Assembly: GCA_934338065.1 (NCBI GenBank)
Contig: CAKRGX010000009.1
Location: 1 to 64,000, forward strand
From: an uncultured Eubacterium sp.
Lineage (GTDB): Bacteria; Bacillota; Clostridia; Lachnospirales; Lachnospiraceae
Length of the DNA: 64,000 nucleotides
Direction of reading: 5' to 3'
The translations under genes were made by a program, and so were the position numbers. The first letter of the stretch is position 1, and each line of letters opens with the position of its first letter. Below the pieces are notes generated by a model. The model had not been told where the DNA came from, searched no databases, and saw only the letters and a program-made list of their open reading frames with translations. Below, one piece after another: positions 52,634-61,432 of this stretch.

Positions 52634-53344
52634 ATGGTTTTTGGAGTATTGCTGGCAGGCGGTGTGGGAAGTAGAATGGGAAATGAAAAGCCAAAACAGT
52701 ATCTGAATATTGCAGATCGCCCGATCATCATTCATACAATAGAAAAATTTTATATTAATGATAAATTCGAGAAAATTCTGGTACTTTGTCCGGATCAGTG
52801 GATCAGTCATACAAAAAATCTTATCAAAAAGTATATTGGTGAGACCGACCGGATTGTTGTTGTTGCCGGTGGTGAGACAAGAAATGAGACAATTATGAAT
52901 GCGATTCGTTATATTGAGGGAGAATATGAAGTGGATGATGATACGATTATTCTCACTCATGATTCGGTCCGTCCTTTTGTTACTCATCGTATTATAGAAG
53001 AGAATATTGAGTATGCAGGCAAATACGGCGCCTGTGATACGGCTGTTCCTTCGACTGATACGATTGTGCAGAGCGAAGATGGCAGGATTATTTCAACAGT
53101 TCCCGATCGCAGCAGGATGTATCAGGGGCAGACACCACAGACATTCCGGCTGAAAAAGCTTAAAGCATTATATGAATCTTTGTCGGCAGAGGAGAAGGAG
53201 ATACTGACCGATGCGGCTAAGATATTTGTTATGAAAGGTGAGGACGTTTATCTTGTTGAAGGTGAGGTTTCTAATATTAAGATAACGTATCCTTATGATC
53301 TTCGTGTAGCAGAAACATTGATTCAATCAGAAAAAGAGGAGTAA
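52634..53344 (+). CDS. tarI: D-ribitol-5-phosphate cytidylyltransferase
   Basis: 236 residues with the IspD/TarI fold: LLAGGVGSRMGNEKPKQYLN (CTP-binding), VVAGGETRNETIMNAIRYIE, THDSVRPFVTHRII, and PQTFRLKKLKALYES. The length and the immediately following TarJ-type reductase identify it as TarI rather than IspD. It makes CDP-ribitol from CTP and ribitol-5-phosphate for ribitol-phosphate polymers. AAAGGTGG precedes the ATG by 6 bases. Two bases separate the pair tarI-tarJ. Confidence 0.9.
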   Translation: MVFGVLLAGGVGSRMGNEKPKQYLNIADRPIIIHTIEKFYINDKFEKILVLCPDQWISHTKNLIKKYIGETDRIVVVAGGETRNETIMNAIRYIEGEYEVDDDTIILTHDSVRPFVTHRIIEENIEYAGKYGACDTAVPSTDTIVQSEDGRIISTVPDRSRMYQGQTPQTFRLKKLKALYESLSAEEKEILTDAAKIFVMKGEDVYLVEGEVSNIKITYPYDLRVAETLIQSEKEE

Positions 53345-53346
53345 TT

Positions 53347-54372
53347 ATGCTGAATACTGTTTATCAGTTAGTGGCGCCCCGCAAGTTCGAGGTGACTTAT
53401 GAAAATATAGGTCTGCAGGATACGGATGTGATCGTAAGACCAACACATTTGTCAATTTGTAATGCAGATCAACGTTATTATCAGGGATTGCGGGAAGCGC
53501 ATATTTTACAGGAAAAACTTCCTATGGCTCTGATCCATGAGGCAATTGGTGTTGTTTTGCGTGATTCGACAGGCGAATTTAAGCCTGGTGATGAGGTTGT
53601 AATGATTCCCAACACGCCAACTGAGCAGGATGAATTTATCGCAGAGAATTATCTCCGGTCCAGTAAGTTTCGTGCCAGCGGATTCAATGGATTTATGCAG
53701 GAGTATGTTAAGATCCGTCAGGATCGTCTGTTACGCCTTCCGGAAGGAATTAACAAAGAGGTTGCGGCATTTACAGAGATTGTAAGCGTCAGTGTGCATG
53801 CGATCAGACGTTTTGATTCCATTGCGCATGGCAGAAGAGACTGTGTTGGAATTTGGGGGGATGGTAATTTAGGGTATATTACTGCATTGTTATTTAAGAC
53901 AATGTTTCCGGATACCCGGTTATTGATCTTTGGTATTAGTAAAGATAAGCTTTCTGATTTTACCTTTGCGGATGGCATTTATAATATCAGTGATATCCCG
54001 GCAGATGTGCAGCTTGATCATGCCTTTGAGTGCGTGGGAGGTGCCGGATCGGGAAAGGCAATCGATCAGATCATCGACTACATTAAGCCGGAAGGTACGA
54101 TTTCCATTTTGGGAGTATCGGAGTATCCGGTTCCGATCAATACCCGCATGATATTGGAAAAGGGACTTCGTATATTTGGCAGCAGTCGCAGTGGACGAAA
54201 AGATTTTGAAGCGACAGTGGCGTTATATAGGGAACATCCGGAATTGGTTAATTATCTATCGAATATTGTTGGAGCAGTGATTCCGGTACATTCTATTGCG
54301 GATATGAAGAAGGCTTTTGAGATGGATATACAAAAATCATTTGGAAAAACAATTATGTTGTGGGAGAAGTGA
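53347..54372 (+). CDS. tarJ: Ribulose-5-phosphate reductase (ribitol-5-phosphate forming)
   Basis: 341 residues of the zinc-type medium-chain dehydrogenase family, TarJ branch: TYENIGLQDTDVIVRPTHLS, CNADQRYYQGLRE (catalytic-site cysteine region), LIHEAIGVVL, a cofactor-binding stretch VGIWGDGNLGYITALLFK and HAFECVGGAGSGKAID. It reduces ribulose-5-phosphate with NADPH to ribitol-5-phosphate for TarI. It directly follows tarI and is 7 bases ahead of a GT2 gene, supporting a ribitol-containing wall polymer. Confidence 0.9.
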   Translation: MLNTVYQLVAPRKFEVTYENIGLQDTDVIVRPTHLSICNADQRYYQGLREAHILQEKLPMALIHEAIGVVLRDSTGEFKPGDEVVMIPNTPTEQDEFIAENYLRSSKFRASGFNGFMQEYVKIRQDRLLRLPEGINKEVAAFTEIVSVSVHAIRRFDSIAHGRRDCVGIWGDGNLGYITALLFKTMFPDTRLLIFGISKDKLSDFTFADGIYNISDIPADVQLDHAFECVGGAGSGKAIDQIIDYIKPEGTISILGVSEYPVPINTRMILEKGLRIFGSSRSGRKDFEATVALYREHPELVNYLSNIVGAVIPVHSIADMKKAFEMDIQKSFGKTIMLWEK

Positions 54373-54379
54373 CACGTGT

Positions 54380-55768
54380 ATGCTAGCAATTATCATGCCA
54401 ATTTATAATACGGAACAATATCTGCGGGAAGCAATTGAAAGTGTCCTATGTCAGACACTGGACTTTGAGAAGAATGTCCGGCTGTACCTGCTTGATGATG
54501 CCAGCACGGATGGCTCTCTTGCTATATGCCGGGAGTATCAAAGAAGATACCCCAATAATATTGTTCTTAAGCATTTTGAAACGAATCAGGGTGTTTCGGC
54601 ACTTCGCAATTATGGCGTGAGCCAGTGCCGTAATGAAGAAAATATGATAGCAGGTTTTTTGGATTCAGATGACAAACTGGCCGATGATACACTGGAAAAA
54701 GTGTTGGCTTTTTTTGAAACTCATGCTGAGGTCAATATGGCTACGGTTCAGGTTAAGTTTTTTGATGCTGTAGAAAAAGAGCATAAGATTAATTGGCGTT
54801 TTCAGGATCGTGAAGTCGTTCATATTGACAAAGATTTTTCTTATCCACATTATTATATCGGTGGTGTTTTTTTGCGGAGAAGTGCTCTGCTTAGAATCGT
54901 GTTTGATGAGAAAATGAGCTTTTGGGAAGATGCCCTTGCTATTAATCAGGTTATATTGGATGAGGGACAGTATGGACTGGTTTCCGGTGCTTATTACTAT
55001 TATAGAAAAAGAACGGATGAATCTTCGCTTGTTGATCAGGCTTGGAGAAGAAAAGACCGCTATACTTCTTTTTTAGAGGATGGATATGGAAGTTTATTTG
55101 CTTATTGTAAAAAAACGAAACATCGTATCATTCCTTATGTTCAATTTCTGGTTGCGTATCATATGCGCTTATTTATGGTGAGAAAAAATCAGGAGGCAGT
55201 GAATGATACGCTGACGGATGAAGAGATAGATGCTTTGCGCAGCAGTCTCAGAAAAATTCTAAAGAAAATAAAAGTTAAGGTTATTTTACAGATACCGACT
55301 TCTCTTCCGATCATTGAAGCTATGCTGTCACTCCGTGCGGACAGGCAGATACGGGCAAAACGGGTATACCGCGATGGCGACTGTTTTTTTGTATATAAAG
55401 GCGTTGAATTGGCCCGGTTATCGGAGCGTGAGGTGCGCCTCTATCCTCCACTTGATAAACCGGATTCTAAATACCCTGGTATGTGGAGAGCAACTTTTTA
55501 TACGCCTGTCTATGCGATGAAACCGGAGGATAATTTATTTGTGGAATATCATGGACATAGGATAAATGGCGTAGAATATCGAAGTAAAAAACAACTATTT
55601 ATTCTGGGAAAGAGAATGCGCTGTTATTATCATGCGCGGTTTGCCTTTGAACTGCCAAAAGATTGGGACCAAATTGCTTTTGGGATTCACATGGCGGAAA
55701 AGGATCAGGATATTTTGTTGAATGAAATGGTACGAGAGGATTGGGATGATGAGACAGCTATTGACTAA
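54380..55768 (+). CDS. GT2 family glycosyltransferase with C-terminal beta domain
   Basis: 462 residues. The GT-A domain opens LAIIMPIYNTEQYLREAIES and has LLDDASTDGSLAICREYQ, ETNQGVSALRNYGVSQC and the metal site GFLDSDDKLADDTLEKVL. A helical middle and a C-terminal beta-rich region (residues ~330-455: FVYKGVELARLSEREVRLYP, VEYHGHRINGVEYRSKKQLF) resemble the accessory domain seen in teichoic acid glycosyltransferases such as TarS/TarP, but this is by impression only. It likely adds a sugar to the polyol backbone. The ATG at 54380 is the only in-frame start near the tarJ end; the frame overlaps the next gene by 23 bases. Confidence 0.8.
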   Translation: MLAIIMPIYNTEQYLREAIESVLCQTLDFEKNVRLYLLDDASTDGSLAICREYQRRYPNNIVLKHFETNQGVSALRNYGVSQCRNEENMIAGFLDSDDKLADDTLEKVLAFFETHAEVNMATVQVKFFDAVEKEHKINWRFQDREVVHIDKDFSYPHYYIGGVFLRRSALLRIVFDEKMSFWEDALAINQVILDEGQYGLVSGAYYYYRKRTDESSLVDQAWRRKDRYTSFLEDGYGSLFAYCKKTKHRIIPYVQFLVAYHMRLFMVRKNQEAVNDTLTDEEIDALRSSLRKILKKIKVKVILQIPTSLPIIEAMLSLRADRQIRAKRVYRDGDCFFVYKGVELARLSEREVRLYPPLDKPDSKYPGMWRATFYTPVYAMKPEDNLFVEYHGHRINGVEYRSKKQLFILGKRMRCYYHARFAFELPKDWDQIAFGIHMAEKDQDILLNEMVREDWDDETAID

Positions 55769-57239
55769 ATGCAGTCATGTGATGTATGGGATATTGGTCT
55801 ATATGATATTGGCAATTGCCTTGGGCAGCATGGTGTCGAAGGCTTTTTTTGCTTTATTCCTTTTGCCGGTTATTGTCTATGTTATTGTGAAAATATTCAG
55901 AGGTGATATGAACTGGAGTGAGAGAATTCCGTATCGTTTTCTGTGGTGGGGGATTGCTGTGCTGGGGACGCTCATAATGTTTTATCTTGCATATGAGATC
56001 CGGGTACAGAGTTTATCCTGGGACTGGGGAAAAGTGATCCGATCGGCTTCGGAACGGGTATTGACCGGTAGTCTGGCGGATGAAGCATATTTTGCAAGGT
56101 ATCCTAATAACCAGATCTGGTATTGTGTTCTGGTTGTATTTTTTTCTATGATCAAACGAATGATGCCGGCAGCGGGACTTAGTGAGTTTTATTTGTTTAC
56201 GATCGCTCTAGGGTGTCTGATGGTTTGTCTGACGATTCTGTTATTCCACCATGTTGCTATGCTTTTATGGGGGGAGAAAAAGGCATTCTTTGCCGGTGCC
56301 TTATTGTGGCTGTGTTTCCCGCTTTTTATGTGGGCGCCCTATGCGTATACCGATACATCCGGAATGTTAGTACTTATGTTGTTATTATACATAGCTGTGA
56401 AGGAGAAGAAAGAAGAAAATGCCCCAAAAAAGATCGTGTATGGGATATGTTTTGGTGTGGTGGCAGCATTTGCTTATCTGTTAAAAGTGACGGTATTTAT
56501 ATTTGCAATAGCTGCTATGATTACATTCTTCTTACAGAACAGGGACTGGCGGAGAGTTGGTATTGGATTTCTGATAGCCGCGATCAGCTTTGGCGGCAGC
56601 ACGATTGTATGGCAGGCTGGCATGCACCAGATACTTAATCTGGAGGAACAGCAGTATGATAAAAACGAATTGCCGTTGACGCATTGGGTCATGATGTCTA
56701 TGCGCTATGGTGGATATGTACAGGAGGACGTTGACTATACGATGAGTTTTCCTTCCTATCAGGAAAAGAAGGAAGCAAATATAAAAGAGATCAGGAAACG
56801 GTTACAAGAAAAAGGTCCTGTTGGCTGTATGAAGCTGTTCTTTGTTGACAAACAGATCCGCACATGGGGGGATGCTGCTTTTTCCGGGTGCGATTATCTA
56901 TCAAGAGAACCGGAAAATCCAGACGGATTTTGGGAAAAGTTTGTGACACAGGAGGGAAAGTGGAATTGGCTCTTGTTACTCTATCTGTATTTATATTATG
57001 GCATCATTCTGATTGGGATGTTACTGGGTGTAGTTTTGCCGTGGAGGGAAAATAAGCAGGGGCAGGAACTTATGGCTGCGAGGGTCACGATGTTAGGAAT
57101 AGCTGCTTTAATGACTATTTGGGAGTGCAATTCCCGGTATATTGTTTTATTCCTGCCACTCATGGTATTGTTGTCCTGTGATGGATGGCGCTTTTTACGA
57201 GGCAGGTTCTTATGTAGTCAGAGTGAGAGGAGAAAATGA
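55746..57239 (+). CDS. GT39/ArnT-like polyprenyl-linked glycosyltransferase, membrane
   Basis: 497 residues, about eleven helices. After helix 2 it has WDWGKVIRSASERVLTGSLA and DEAYFARYPNNQIWY, where the acidic residues and YPNNQ are typical of GT-C enzymes of the dolichyl-phosphate mannosyltransferase-like group. A second signature-like segment is KKAFFAGALLWLCFPLFMW. Two ATGs (55746 and 55749) follow GAGAGG by 6-9 bases. It should use a polyprenyl-phosphate sugar on the outer face of the membrane to modify the exported polymer. It overlaps the next gene by 4 bases. Confidence 0.75.
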   Translation: MMRQLLTKCSHVMYGILVYMILAIALGSMVSKAFFALFLLPVIVYVIVKIFRGDMNWSERIPYRFLWWGIAVLGTLIMFYLAYEIRVQSLSWDWGKVIRSASERVLTGSLADEAYFARYPNNQIWYCVLVVFFSMIKRMMPAAGLSEFYLFTIALGCLMVCLTILLFHHVAMLLWGEKKAFFAGALLWLCFPLFMWAPYAYTDTSGMLVLMLLLYIAVKEKKEENAPKKIVYGICFGVVAAFAYLLKVTVFIFAIAAMITFFLQNRDWRRVGIGFLIAAISFGGSTIVWQAGMHQILNLEEQQYDKNELPLTHWVMMSMRYGGYVQEDVDYTMSFPSYQEKKEANIKEIRKRLQEKGPVGCMKLFFVDKQIRTWGDAAFSGCDYLSREPENPDGFWEKFVTQEGKWNWLLLLYLYLYYGIILIGMLLGVVLPWRENKQGQELMAARVTMLGIAALMTIWECNSRYIVLFLPLMVLLSCDGWRFLRGRFLCSQSERRK

Positions 57240-58357
57240 AAATGAAAGGGTTTTACTTTTCAAGATCGGATACATCGATTGCCAAACTGATAGCGATATT
57301 ATTAATGATCTTACATCATCTATTTGGGTTTACAGACCGGATACTGCCAGAGCATATGTATCAAAGTCTGCATATGTTCCGTGGACAGCCGGTGGAGGCA
57401 GTTATTTGTGGTTCCTTTAAGATCTGTGTGGCACTTTTTTTGTTTCTAAGTGGTTATGGTACATATATTAGTGTGCGGAAGAAAAAGAATATATCGAGAG
57501 TGATTGCCAATAAGATTAAAGGACTCCTTACCTTTGTCTGGCAGGCAATGTTTGTATTTGTTCCGATTGATTATTTTCTAGGAGTGACAAAGGTAAATCT
57601 TTCCTCGACATGGCAGATTCGCTATAATCTCAAGGACATTCTGCTTGGTATGCTGGGGTTTGAAAAGTTTAATAGTGAGTGGTGGTTTGTGATGCCATAT
57701 CTAGTTCTTCTGATGATGACGCCATTACTGCTTCGCTTTTTAAAAAGAAAAAGGTCGGATTTTTTTACGGATTTTCTTATCACCTTTGGAATTGCCATGT
57801 TTTCCGCTTATGGTATAAACCAGATGCTGACCTATCCGATGTGGGAGTCATTTGCTCCAAGTACGTGGGGGATTTTATTTAGAAATGTTGTTTATTTGCT
57901 GCCAATCTATCTGATGGGGATGCTTTTTGCTAAATATCAGGTGTTTTCGTATTTTTACCGGATATCACCAGAGAGTGTACTGCGCTATGTAATTTGGTTT
58001 TTCACCGCCTTTGGATCTATGTACCTTCGCTATAAGCTGGAAACGGGAATCTATGATTTTCTGCTTGCAGGACCGATGATCTTTAGTATGGTTTGTCTGT
58101 TACGTGGGATACGTGCTGTTGTATGGGTGTCGGGAAAAGTATCTCGTTATATTACTTTGGTCTGGTTGACACATTCGTTTTATATTTTTCAATTTGGACA
58201 GGATATCGTATATTATTTTCAAAACCCGATTGCCATTACTATGGTAGAAATTGTGTTAGCATTTGGAACGGCAGCCGGCGTGTACTGGCTATTTTACTGG
58301 CTGAAAAAAATCTGGAAAAAACTGATAGCAGGAGGAGTAAAAAATGAAACAAAATAA
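57236..58357 (+). CDS. Acyltransferase family 3 membrane protein
   Basis: 373 residues with about ten helices, of the OafA/WecH-like acyltransferase-3 group. The first helix has AKLIAILLMILHHLFGF, with HH in the place of the conserved catalytic-site His of the family, then KICVALFLFLSGYGTY, and later WWFVMPYLVLLMMTPLLLRF. Such proteins O-acetylate or otherwise acylate surface glycans at the membrane. The start overlaps the preceding stop; its end overlaps a second acyltransferase by 14 bases, suggesting that the two act on the same polymer at different positions. Confidence 0.8.
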   Translation: MKMKGFYFSRSDTSIAKLIAILLMILHHLFGFTDRILPEHMYQSLHMFRGQPVEAVICGSFKICVALFLFLSGYGTYISVRKKKNISRVIANKIKGLLTFVWQAMFVFVPIDYFLGVTKVNLSSTWQIRYNLKDILLGMLGFEKFNSEWWFVMPYLVLLMMTPLLLRFLKRKRSDFFTDFLITFGIAMFSAYGINQMLTYPMWESFAPSTWGILFRNVVYLLPIYLMGMLFAKYQVFSYFYRISPESVLRYVIWFFTAFGSMYLRYKLETGIYDFLLAGPMIFSMVCLLRGIRAVVWVSGKVSRYITLVWLTHSFYIFQFGQDIVYYFQNPIAITMVEIVLAFGTAAGVYWLFYWLKKIWKKLIAGGVKNETK

Positions 58358-59414
58358 GACAGAGGGAATGGCTCTTTTATCAAAGTATCGTGGAGTGTTG
58401 ATGGGATTTGCTGCACTTTGGATCCTGATGACTCATGAGTGGCAGGTCATATCGGCAGAAGGAAGCAGTTTTCACGAAATTGAATTTTTTATAAAACGAA
58501 TCGGATTTTGTGGTGTGGATTTCTTTTTACTGCTATCTGGTATCGGGATGGTTTTTGCATTGGAAAAAAGCAGTTTACCACGTTTTTATTTTAATCGTTT
58601 AAAACGCATTGTGATTCCTTTTCTGACAGTGGCGGTAGTGATGGCAGTCGTTGATCATTGGGAGCCGTCTTATTTTTTTCGATGTATTTCGGGCGTTGCT
58701 TTTTATCATGATAATATTTATGCCATTTTATGGTTTGTTCCGGCAATTGTTACATTTTATCTGCTTGTACCATTGTATTTTGCCTTATTCAGGAGAAGTA
58801 AAAACCAGGTGTTGTTTACAGTGGGGGCAATTTCTTTATGGCTTTTGCTATCTATGATATCACGTGATATCATGCGGGAAGATCTGTATGGTTTTACGAA
58901 TCGTATCCCGATTTTTCTGATCGGTGTGTTATTTGGATGGTTTTGTAAACACACCAGACCGGTATGGGGGCGTGGTGCCTATATAGCTTTTTGCTGTATG
59001 CTTGCACTTGGAATATATCTTGCCTGGCAGACAAACATGTTGGGGATGGAGATACTTGTTCCTGTGTCAAACTGTTGTGTACCTAATATTTTAATCGCTA
59101 TTTCCTGTTCTTTTCTGCTTTCAAAGGGGCTTGATGTGTTATCTAAATGGAAAGGAACGAGATTCCTCAGTGTCGGGTTATCAGCATTCTTTGGATTCTT
59201 TGGTATGATGAGTTTTGAGTTTTACTGTGTTCAGGAATGGGTTGCTTCCAAAGTTCTTCCTGGTCTGATTGGGCAGTTTGGAAATGCAGGAGCAAATGGA
59301 ATGTTGTTGCTTATTGTAACCGTGTGCGGTCTTATTCTTTACTTTTTCAATAAAGGGGTTGTGTGGTGTATTGATCGTGCCGATCATGTGATATGTGGAA
59401 GGGAAAAGGTTTGA
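58344..59414 (+). CDS. Second acyltransferase family 3 membrane protein
   Basis: 356 residues, about ten helices. It has GVLMGFAALWILMTHEWQVI (conserved His), IGFCGVDFFLLLSGIGMVFA, FYFNRLKRIVIPFLTVAVVM and AILWFVPAIVTFYLLVPLYF, all typical of OafA-like acyltransferases. It is clearly distinct from the preceding one at the sequence level. AGGAGG lies upstream of the ATG within the end of the previous gene. Expected to acetylate or succinylate a sugar or polyol of the wall polymer. Confidence 0.85.
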   Translation: MKQNKTEGMALLSKYRGVLMGFAALWILMTHEWQVISAEGSSFHEIEFFIKRIGFCGVDFFLLLSGIGMVFALEKSSLPRFYFNRLKRIVIPFLTVAVVMAVVDHWEPSYFFRCISGVAFYHDNIYAILWFVPAIVTFYLLVPLYFALFRRSKNQVLFTVGAISLWLLLSMISRDIMREDLYGFTNRIPIFLIGVLFGWFCKHTRPVWGRGAYIAFCCMLALGIYLAWQTNMLGMEILVPVSNCCVPNILIAISCSFLLSKGLDVLSKWKGTRFLSVGLSAFFGFFGMMSFEFYCVQEWVASKVLPGLIGQFGNAGANGMLLLIVTVCGLILYFFNKGVVWCIDRADHVICGREKV

Positions 59415-59418
59415 ATTC

Positions 59419-60891
59419 ATGAAAAAACAATATTTTTTTCTTTTTAGTTTGTTGACAGCAGTTACGCTTCTTTTTGTAGGAAGTGCAAATTCACCTTTAT
59501 TCCCATATAATGTATGGGATGATGCTAATTGTTTTTTTACCGTTGGAAGATCTATGTTTCACGGTAAAGTGCTGTATCGTGACATTTTTGAGCAGAAAGG
59601 AATGTATCTGTATGTGATCTATGGATTAGGTGGACTGATTTCGAAGACTACATTCTTTGGTCCTTTTTTACTGGAAATTTTTGCGATTACTATTTTTCTG
59701 TATTATGCTGGAAAGACGATGCGTTATTATGTTGGAAGTGGAAGTGTGATGATCGCATTGCCGTTAATCCTGACTTTACTGCTTACCAGTGCCTGCTTTG
59801 AAAAGGGTGGAAGTGCAGAAGAATTTTGTCTTCCTTTTTTCATGATATGGATGTGCCACGCCATAGAAGTTTTCGGAAATAAAGGAAGTGGCGTGCGCTG
59901 GTATAAGTTCTTTATCGATGGGATTCTCTTTTCTATTGTGTTCTGGATCAAGTTTAACGTTGCATTGATTTTCGTGGGCGGTTATCTTGCCTATATGATT
60001 TATTTCATAGTAAATAAAAGAGGAAAGATGTTGCTTCCCTGTATTCTTTTAGCTGTAGCAGGATTTGTGACCGGTTCCTTACCATGTCTGATCTATTTTG
60101 CTGTGAATGGAGCTGTTAGTGATCTGTGGTTTGGATATTTTTATTCGAACCTCTTCCTTTATCAGGAAACATTTAACTGGTGGGATCGTGTTATCTATCT
60201 GCTTGGATGGACAGCGCGGTATATTAAAGAAAATATGTTAATGTCCGTATTAGCTTTTCTTGGTATTTTTGGATTTGCACGACGTCATCGCAAAACGATG
60301 GGAGCCGGCCAGCTGTTTTTGCTTCTTATGATGTGTTTTTTCTGGTTCGCCTGTGTGGTAAAACCAACGGTCATTGGTGTATATTATACACTGCCTAATA
60401 TCTTATTTGCTGTGTTTGGTGTACTTGAACTGGCAGAGGTGTTTCGTGGCAGGGGTGCGATCCGGATCCGTTCCATGGGAGTGATAGCAGTGGCACTTGT
60501 GCTCTGCATCGGTTATGTATATTATGGTTCCAATCCTGCCTTTTTATTGGAAATTCCGAAAGAAGAGCTGGCGCCATATGAATTCGCACAGATTATCAAA
60601 CAGGAGAAGAATGCAACTGTATTAAATTATGGCTGTCTGGACACAGGAATTTATACCTTATCTGAGACAGAACCTCCGACAAAATATTTTTGTCGTCTGA
60701 ATCTGCAGAATTTTGATCAGATGGACATCGAGACAAGACGACTGATTGACGAGAAAAAGGTAGATTTTATTGTGATATTAAATGGTTCCAGAGAAGAAGA
60801 TGAATCACTAAAGGGATACCATAGAATAGCATTTAAAGAGCAATATCTGACAGGAGCAACATGCTATCATCTCTATAAGAAAAATAAATAA
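59419..60891 (+). CDS. GT39-like multi-pass membrane protein, last gene of the cluster
   Basis: 490 residues with about ten helices. The N-terminus FVGSANSPLFPYNVWDDANC and RSMFHGKVLYRDIFEQKGMY (acidic residues after helix 1) is typical of GT-C family glycosyltransferases. The C-terminal 90 residues are soluble (EIPKEELAPYEFAQIIKQEK, NYGCLDTGIYTLSETEPPTK), as in many PMT-2 enzymes. The ATG at 59419 is chosen since AAAAGG lies 8-10 bases upstream; a GTG at 59395 inside the previous gene is possible. Convergent with the ulosonic acid operon. Confidence 0.72.
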   Translation: MKKQYFFLFSLLTAVTLLFVGSANSPLFPYNVWDDANCFFTVGRSMFHGKVLYRDIFEQKGMYLYVIYGLGGLISKTTFFGPFLLEIFAITIFLYYAGKTMRYYVGSGSVMIALPLILTLLLTSACFEKGGSAEEFCLPFFMIWMCHAIEVFGNKGSGVRWYKFFIDGILFSIVFWIKFNVALIFVGGYLAYMIYFIVNKRGKMLLPCILLAVAGFVTGSLPCLIYFAVNGAVSDLWFGYFYSNLFLYQETFNWWDRVIYLLGWTARYIKENMLMSVLAFLGIFGFARRHRKTMGAGQLFLLLMMCFFWFACVVKPTVIGVYYTLPNILFAVFGVLELAEVFRGRGAIRIRSMGVIAVALVLCIGYVYYGSNPAFLLEIPKEELAPYEFAQIIKQEKNATVLNYGCLDTGIYTLSETEPPTKYFCRLNLQNFDQMDIETRRLIDEKKVDFIVILNGSREEDESLKGYHRIAFKEQYLTGATCYHLYKKNK

Positions 60892-60892
60892 G

Positions 60893-60925
60893 ATTTAAAA
60901 TGAGGGGCTTTTTATAGCCCCTCAT
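60893..60925 (-). terminator. Terminator of the minus-strand ulosonic acid operon
   Basis: ATGAGGGGCT (60900-60909) and AGCCCCTCAT (60916-60925) form a perfect 10-base stem. On the minus strand it is followed by TTTTAAAT; on the plus strand no T run follows. It overlaps the last codons of the KdsC-like gene. Confidence 0.75.
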
Positions 60926-61418
60926 AGTCTTCGTCATTCAGACGATCTTCCAGGATCATATCGATTGCTTCCCGTACAGGCGCTTCGCCTGCTTTTTTTG
61001 AAAGATGGATATCTATGTGGGGAAGAAGTTTCTCTGCGCAGTCCGCAGGAGCAAAGGTTACGCCTGCGACCTTTATGGCACTAAGATCATTTAGATCATC
61101 TCCAATATAGGCAACCTCTTCCGGCTGCAGGTGATATACTTTCATTAATTCCCTAAGTTTATCTGCTTTATTGTTAATGCCCTGAAAGAGGATACAGATC
61201 CCTACTTCCTGACATCTGTTCCGGACAATATCCGAAGTACGTCCGGTTATGATGACAGGCATGATATCATGTTTGATAAGTAGTTTGATGCCCAAACCAT
61301 CTTTGGGGTTAAACGCTTTCATTGCTTCGCCTTCGTTATCAATGTAGATTCTGCCATCGGTAAGAGTCCCATCAACATCCATAACAAACATTTTAATCTT
61401 TGACATATCGATTTTCAT
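60912..61418 (-). CDS. kdsC: KdsC-like HAD phosphatase (3-deoxy-ulosonate-phosphate phosphatase type)
   Basis: 168 residues, the usual KdsC length, with all HAD motifs: DVDGTLTDGRIYID (nucleophile and acid Asp), IITGRTSDIV, KADKLRELM and IGDDLNDLSAIKVAG. KdsC removes phosphate from 3-deoxy-D-manno-octulosonate 8-phosphate; close relatives act on nine-carbon ulosonates. The gene lies 14 bases after the aldolase gene and shares an operon with a KdsB-like enzyme, which fits the phosphatase step before CMP activation. Exact substrate unknown. Confidence 0.85.
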   Translation of the reverse strand: MKIDMSKIKMFVMDVDGTLTDGRIYIDNEGEAMKAFNPKDGLGIKLLIKHDIMPVIITGRTSDIVRNRCQEVGICILFQGINNKADKLRELMKVYHLQPEEVAYIGDDLNDLSAIKVAGVTFAPADCAEKLLPHIDIHLSKKAGEAPVREAIDMILEDRLNDEDYEGL

Positions 61419-61432
61419 TTGGATTCCTCCCT

